NCBI RefSeq assembly: GCF_000770795.1
Contig: NZ_JRKJ01000004.1
Location: 1 to 64,000 of the forward strand
From: Lysobacter dokdonensis DS-58
Lineage (GTDB): Bacteria > Pseudomonadota > Gammaproteobacteria > Xanthomonadales > Xanthomonadaceae
Direction: 5' to 3'
DNA length: 64,000 nt
Part shown: positions 62,242 through 64,000 of the stretch, piece by piece
How the letters are laid out: the number at the start of each line of letters is the position of its first letter
Numbering within the stretch: position 1 is the first letter of the stretch
Position numbers and translations under genes: made by a program
Notes under the pieces: generated by a model
The model's database searches: none
Told to the model about the DNA's origin: nothing
Seen by the model: the letters and a program-made list of their open reading frames with translations, nothing else

Positions 62242-63723
62242 CTACAAGCCCTTGGCCGCTTCCGACACCGCACGGAACAACGCGCGTCCCTTGTTCATCG
62301 TCTCCTCCCATTCCTTCTCGGGGTCGGAGTCGTAGACGATGCCCGCGCCGGCCTGCACGTGCAGGCGGCCGTCCTGGATGACGGCGGTGCGGATGGCGAT
62401 CGCGGTATCGGCGTCGCCATGCCAGCCGATGTATCCCACCGCGCCGGAATAGACGTTGCGGCGGATCGGTTCGAGTTCGGCGATCACTTCGAGCGCGCGC
62501 ACTTTCGGCGCGCCGCTGACGGTGCCGGCGGGGAAGGTCGCGCGCAGCACGTCCGCGTAGCCCAGGCCGTCCTGCAACTGGCCCGTCACTTCGCTGACGA
62601 TGTGCATGACGTGGCTGTAGCGCTCGATGACGAATTGCTCGCCGACTTTCACCGTGCCCGGCTTCGCGACACGGCCCACGTCGTTGCGGCCGAGGTCGAT
62701 GAGCATCAGGTGCTCGGCGCGTTCCTTCGGGTCGGCGAGCAGTTCGGCTTCCAGTGCGAGGTCTTCTTCCGGCGTGCGGCCGCGCGGGCGCGTGCCCGCG
62801 ATCGGGCGCACGGTGATTTCGCCACCCTGCAGGCGCACGAGGATCTCCGGGGACGAACCGACGACCTGCGTCCCGCCGACATCGAGGAAATACATGTAGG
62901 GCGAAGGATTGAGCGCCCGCAGCGCGCGGTACACATCGACCGGCCGCGCCTGGAAGGGCACCGACAACCGTTGCGACAACACGACCTGGAAAATGTCGCC
63001 GGCGCGGATCAGCTCCTTGCTCTTCTCCACGGCCGCGATGAACCCCTCGCGCGTGAAGCCGCTGACGAAATGGCTTTCGTCGAGCGCGGCGGGTACCAGC
63101 GTCTCGGGATAACTCGCACCGGCGTGGCGCAGGCGATGCGTGAGCGCGTCGAGCCGGCGATTCGCCTTCGCCCACGCCTGGGGTTCGCGCGGGTCCGCGT
63201 GCACGATGAGATACAGGCGGCCCTTGAGGTTGTCGAACACGGCGACTTCCTCGCTGAGCATCAGCAGGATGTCGGGCGTGCCCAGTTCGTCGGTCTTTTC
63301 GTTGCCGGTCTTCAGGCGCGGCTCGATGTACTGCACGCACTCGAAACCGAACCACCCCACCAGCCCGCCCGTGAATCCCGGCAACCCCGGGATCTCCGGC
63401 ACGCGGTGCTCGGCGCGCAGGCGCTCGATTTCGGCGAACGGATCGTCGATCTCGCGGAAGTCGACGAGTTCGCCCAGTTCGGTCGCATAGAACGTGTTGC
63501 CCGCGAAGGCGTACACGCGTCGCGCGGGAAGACCGATGATCGAGTAACGCCCGAAGCGTTCGCCGCCTTCGACCGATTCGAACAGGTAGGTGTGCGGGCC
63601 ATCGGCCAGCTTCAGATAGACGGATAACGGCGTATCGAGGTCGGACAGGACTTCGCGCACGACGGGGATGCGCGTGTAACCGTCTTCAGTCAATTGCTGG
63701 AATCGTTCGGGCGAAATTGTCAC
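62242..63723 (-). CDS. trpE: Anthranilate synthase component I
   Basis: This 493-residue chorismate-using enzyme makes anthranilate with TrpG. The C-terminal catalytic motifs are intact: PIAGTRPRGRTPEEDL, EHLMLIDLGRNDVGRV, TFPAGTVSGAPKVRALE and AGAGIVYDSDPEKEW. The N-terminal feedback site region includes LFESVEGGERFGRYS, where Ser40-type contacts occur. The start is a GTG at 63723 (VTISPERFQQL). An upstream TTG at 63765 is in frame. No leader peptide with tandem Trp codons is visible. The partner trpG lies at 21 kb. Confidence 0.96.
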   Translation of the reverse strand: MTISPERFQQLTEDGYTRIPVVREVLSDLDTPLSVYLKLADGPHTYLFESVEGGERFGRYSIIGLPARRVYAFAGNTFYATELGELVDFREIDDPFAEIERLRAEHRVPEIPGLPGFTGGLVGWFGFECVQYIEPRLKTGNEKTDELGTPDILLMLSEEVAVFDNLKGRLYLIVHADPREPQAWAKANRRLDALTHRLRHAGASYPETLVPAALDESHFVSGFTREGFIAAVEKSKELIRAGDIFQVVLSQRLSVPFQARPVDVYRALRALNPSPYMYFLDVGGTQVVGSSPEILVRLQGGEITVRPIAGTRPRGRTPEEDLALEAELLADPKERAEHLMLIDLGRNDVGRVAKPGTVKVGEQFVIERYSHVMHIVSEVTGQLQDGLGYADVLRATFPAGTVSGAPKVRALEVIAELEPIRRNVYSGAVGYIGWHGDADTAIAIRTAVIQDGRLHVQAGAGIVYDSDPEKEWEETMNKGRALFRAVSEAAKGL

Positions 63724-63776
63724 GCGGGCGTCACGCTGTGTCCGGAAAATCGAAGGCCATCGCAAGGACGACGGAC

Positions 63777-63831
63777 GGAAGCGGGATTGCTTCCACGAGG
63801 GCCGATACCGAAAGGTGTCGGCTTTCTTTTT
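63777..63831 (+). ncRNA. Candidate small RNA between trpE and rpe
   Basis: On the plus strand two hairpins follow each other: GGAAGC/GCTTCC (63777-63794) and a 9-bp stem with GAAA tetraloop (63801-63822) followed by TTTCTTTTT. No plus-strand gene lies upstream, since trpE and rpe are both on the minus strand, so the terminator would end a non-coding transcript. No clear promoter is seen; the 5' end is unknown. Confidence 0.35.
63801..63831 (+). terminator. Intrinsic terminator facing rpe
   Basis: GCCGATACC and GGTGTCGGC form a 9-bp stem (one G-T pair) closed by GAAA, followed by TTTCTTTTT. The U-tract is on the plus strand only; on the minus strand the stem is preceded by A-rich sequence, so it does not terminate rpe. 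Confidence 0.7.
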
Positions 63832-63834
63832 GCG

Positions 63835-64000
63835 TCAACGGCGCGTCGCCGCCACTGCGTCTTTCATGCGCCTCACCACGTCGGCGTAATCGGGCTGGCC
63901 GAAGATCGCCGAACCGGCGACGAACGTATCCGCGCCCGCCGCCGCGATTTCCGCGATGTTGTCGGGTTTGACGCCGCCATCGATCTCCAGGCGGATCGCC
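63835..64000 (-). CDS. rpe: Ribulose-phosphate 3-epimerase, C-terminal part
   Basis: The last 54 residues of an Rpe TIM barrel are present, starting outside the window. Key segments are [12 protein letters not shown] (catalytic Asp and the phosphate-site Gly pair), [14 protein letters not shown] and [10 protein letters not shown]. It interconverts ribulose-5-phosphate and xylulose-5-phosphate. The rpe-trpE order on one strand is common in proteobacteria. Confidence 0.93.
   Translation of the reverse strand, partial: AIRLEIDGGVKPDNIAEIAAAGADTFVAGSAIFGQPDYADVVRRMKDAVAATRR

Noticed and set aside
63731-63760. Short leader frame upstream of trpE (ATG at 63760, nine codons)
   Set aside because: It has no Trp codon and no terminator/antiterminator pair on the minus strand, so a ribosome-mediated trp attenuator is not supported.

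Overview
The window is chromosomal DNA of a very GC-rich gammaproteobacterium, most likely a Lysobacter-like member of the Xanthomonadaceae. The case rests on the CRP-like regulator Clp next to speD and coq7, on ubiquinone biosynthesis through Coq7, on a pilU-type twitching ATPase, on the rpe/trpE and trpG-trpD-trpC genes arranged around them, and on near-total use of G or C at third codon positions. Both ends cut genes: a DUF4398-type lipoprotein on the left and rpe on the right.

Layout. 0-7 kb is core genome: lipoprotein, pilU, tyrosine-catabolism genes maiA and a FAH-family gene, tRNA-Gln(CTG), rpsI and rplM, a GNAT-like gene, and a coupled EF-hand/TIGR03032 pair. 7-14.7 kb is one gene on the minus strand, a 2,555-residue autotransporter built of about 28-residue repeats and started from TTG. 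15-21 kb holds coq7, speD, clp, an acetyltransferase, a HAD phosphatase, and trpC, an ABM-family gene, trpD and trpG. 21.3-26.8 kb is a stressosome (Rsb) operon: RsbR, RsbS, RsbT, an ATPase-SpoIIE phosphatase, a histidine kinase and a REC-kinase-REC hybrid. 26.9-33.1 kb carries a GFA protein with its TetR repressor and a palindromic operator, katG, a YihY-type membrane protein, a small exported protein, an SDR and a flavodiiron-like metallo-hydrolase.

33.2-42.9 kb is a complete cbb3 oxidase cluster: fnr, a TauE/SafE-like protein, ccoS, ccoI, ccoH, ccoG, a small membrane protein, ccoP, ccoQ, ccoO and ccoN. A perfect FNR box lies in front of ccoN. 42.9-48.6 kb has an outer-membrane barrel gene and an operon of DUF3302, HlyD and TolC-like proteins, a cation/H+ exchanger and a K+-channel-like protein. 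From 48.8 to 59.2 kb an almost gapless plus-strand operon runs from a PAS histidine kinase, a FixJ-type regulator and a stand-alone receiver into an Orn/Lys/Arg decarboxylase with an unusual N-terminal extension, an AspT-type exchanger, an OprD-like porin, and DUF3300 and DUF2950 proteins. The window ends with a MscS channel, two small exported proteins, trpE and rpe.

How it fits together. trpE (63.7 kb) and trpG-D-C (21.2-18.4 kb) point the same way but are about 41 kb apart. Almost everything between them is a self-contained stress, respiration or envelope module. The most unusual items are the stressosome operon with its double kinase output, the two-component-controlled decarboxylase/exchanger/porin operon, the exporter-like operon with no classic inner-membrane pump, and the giant autotransporter.
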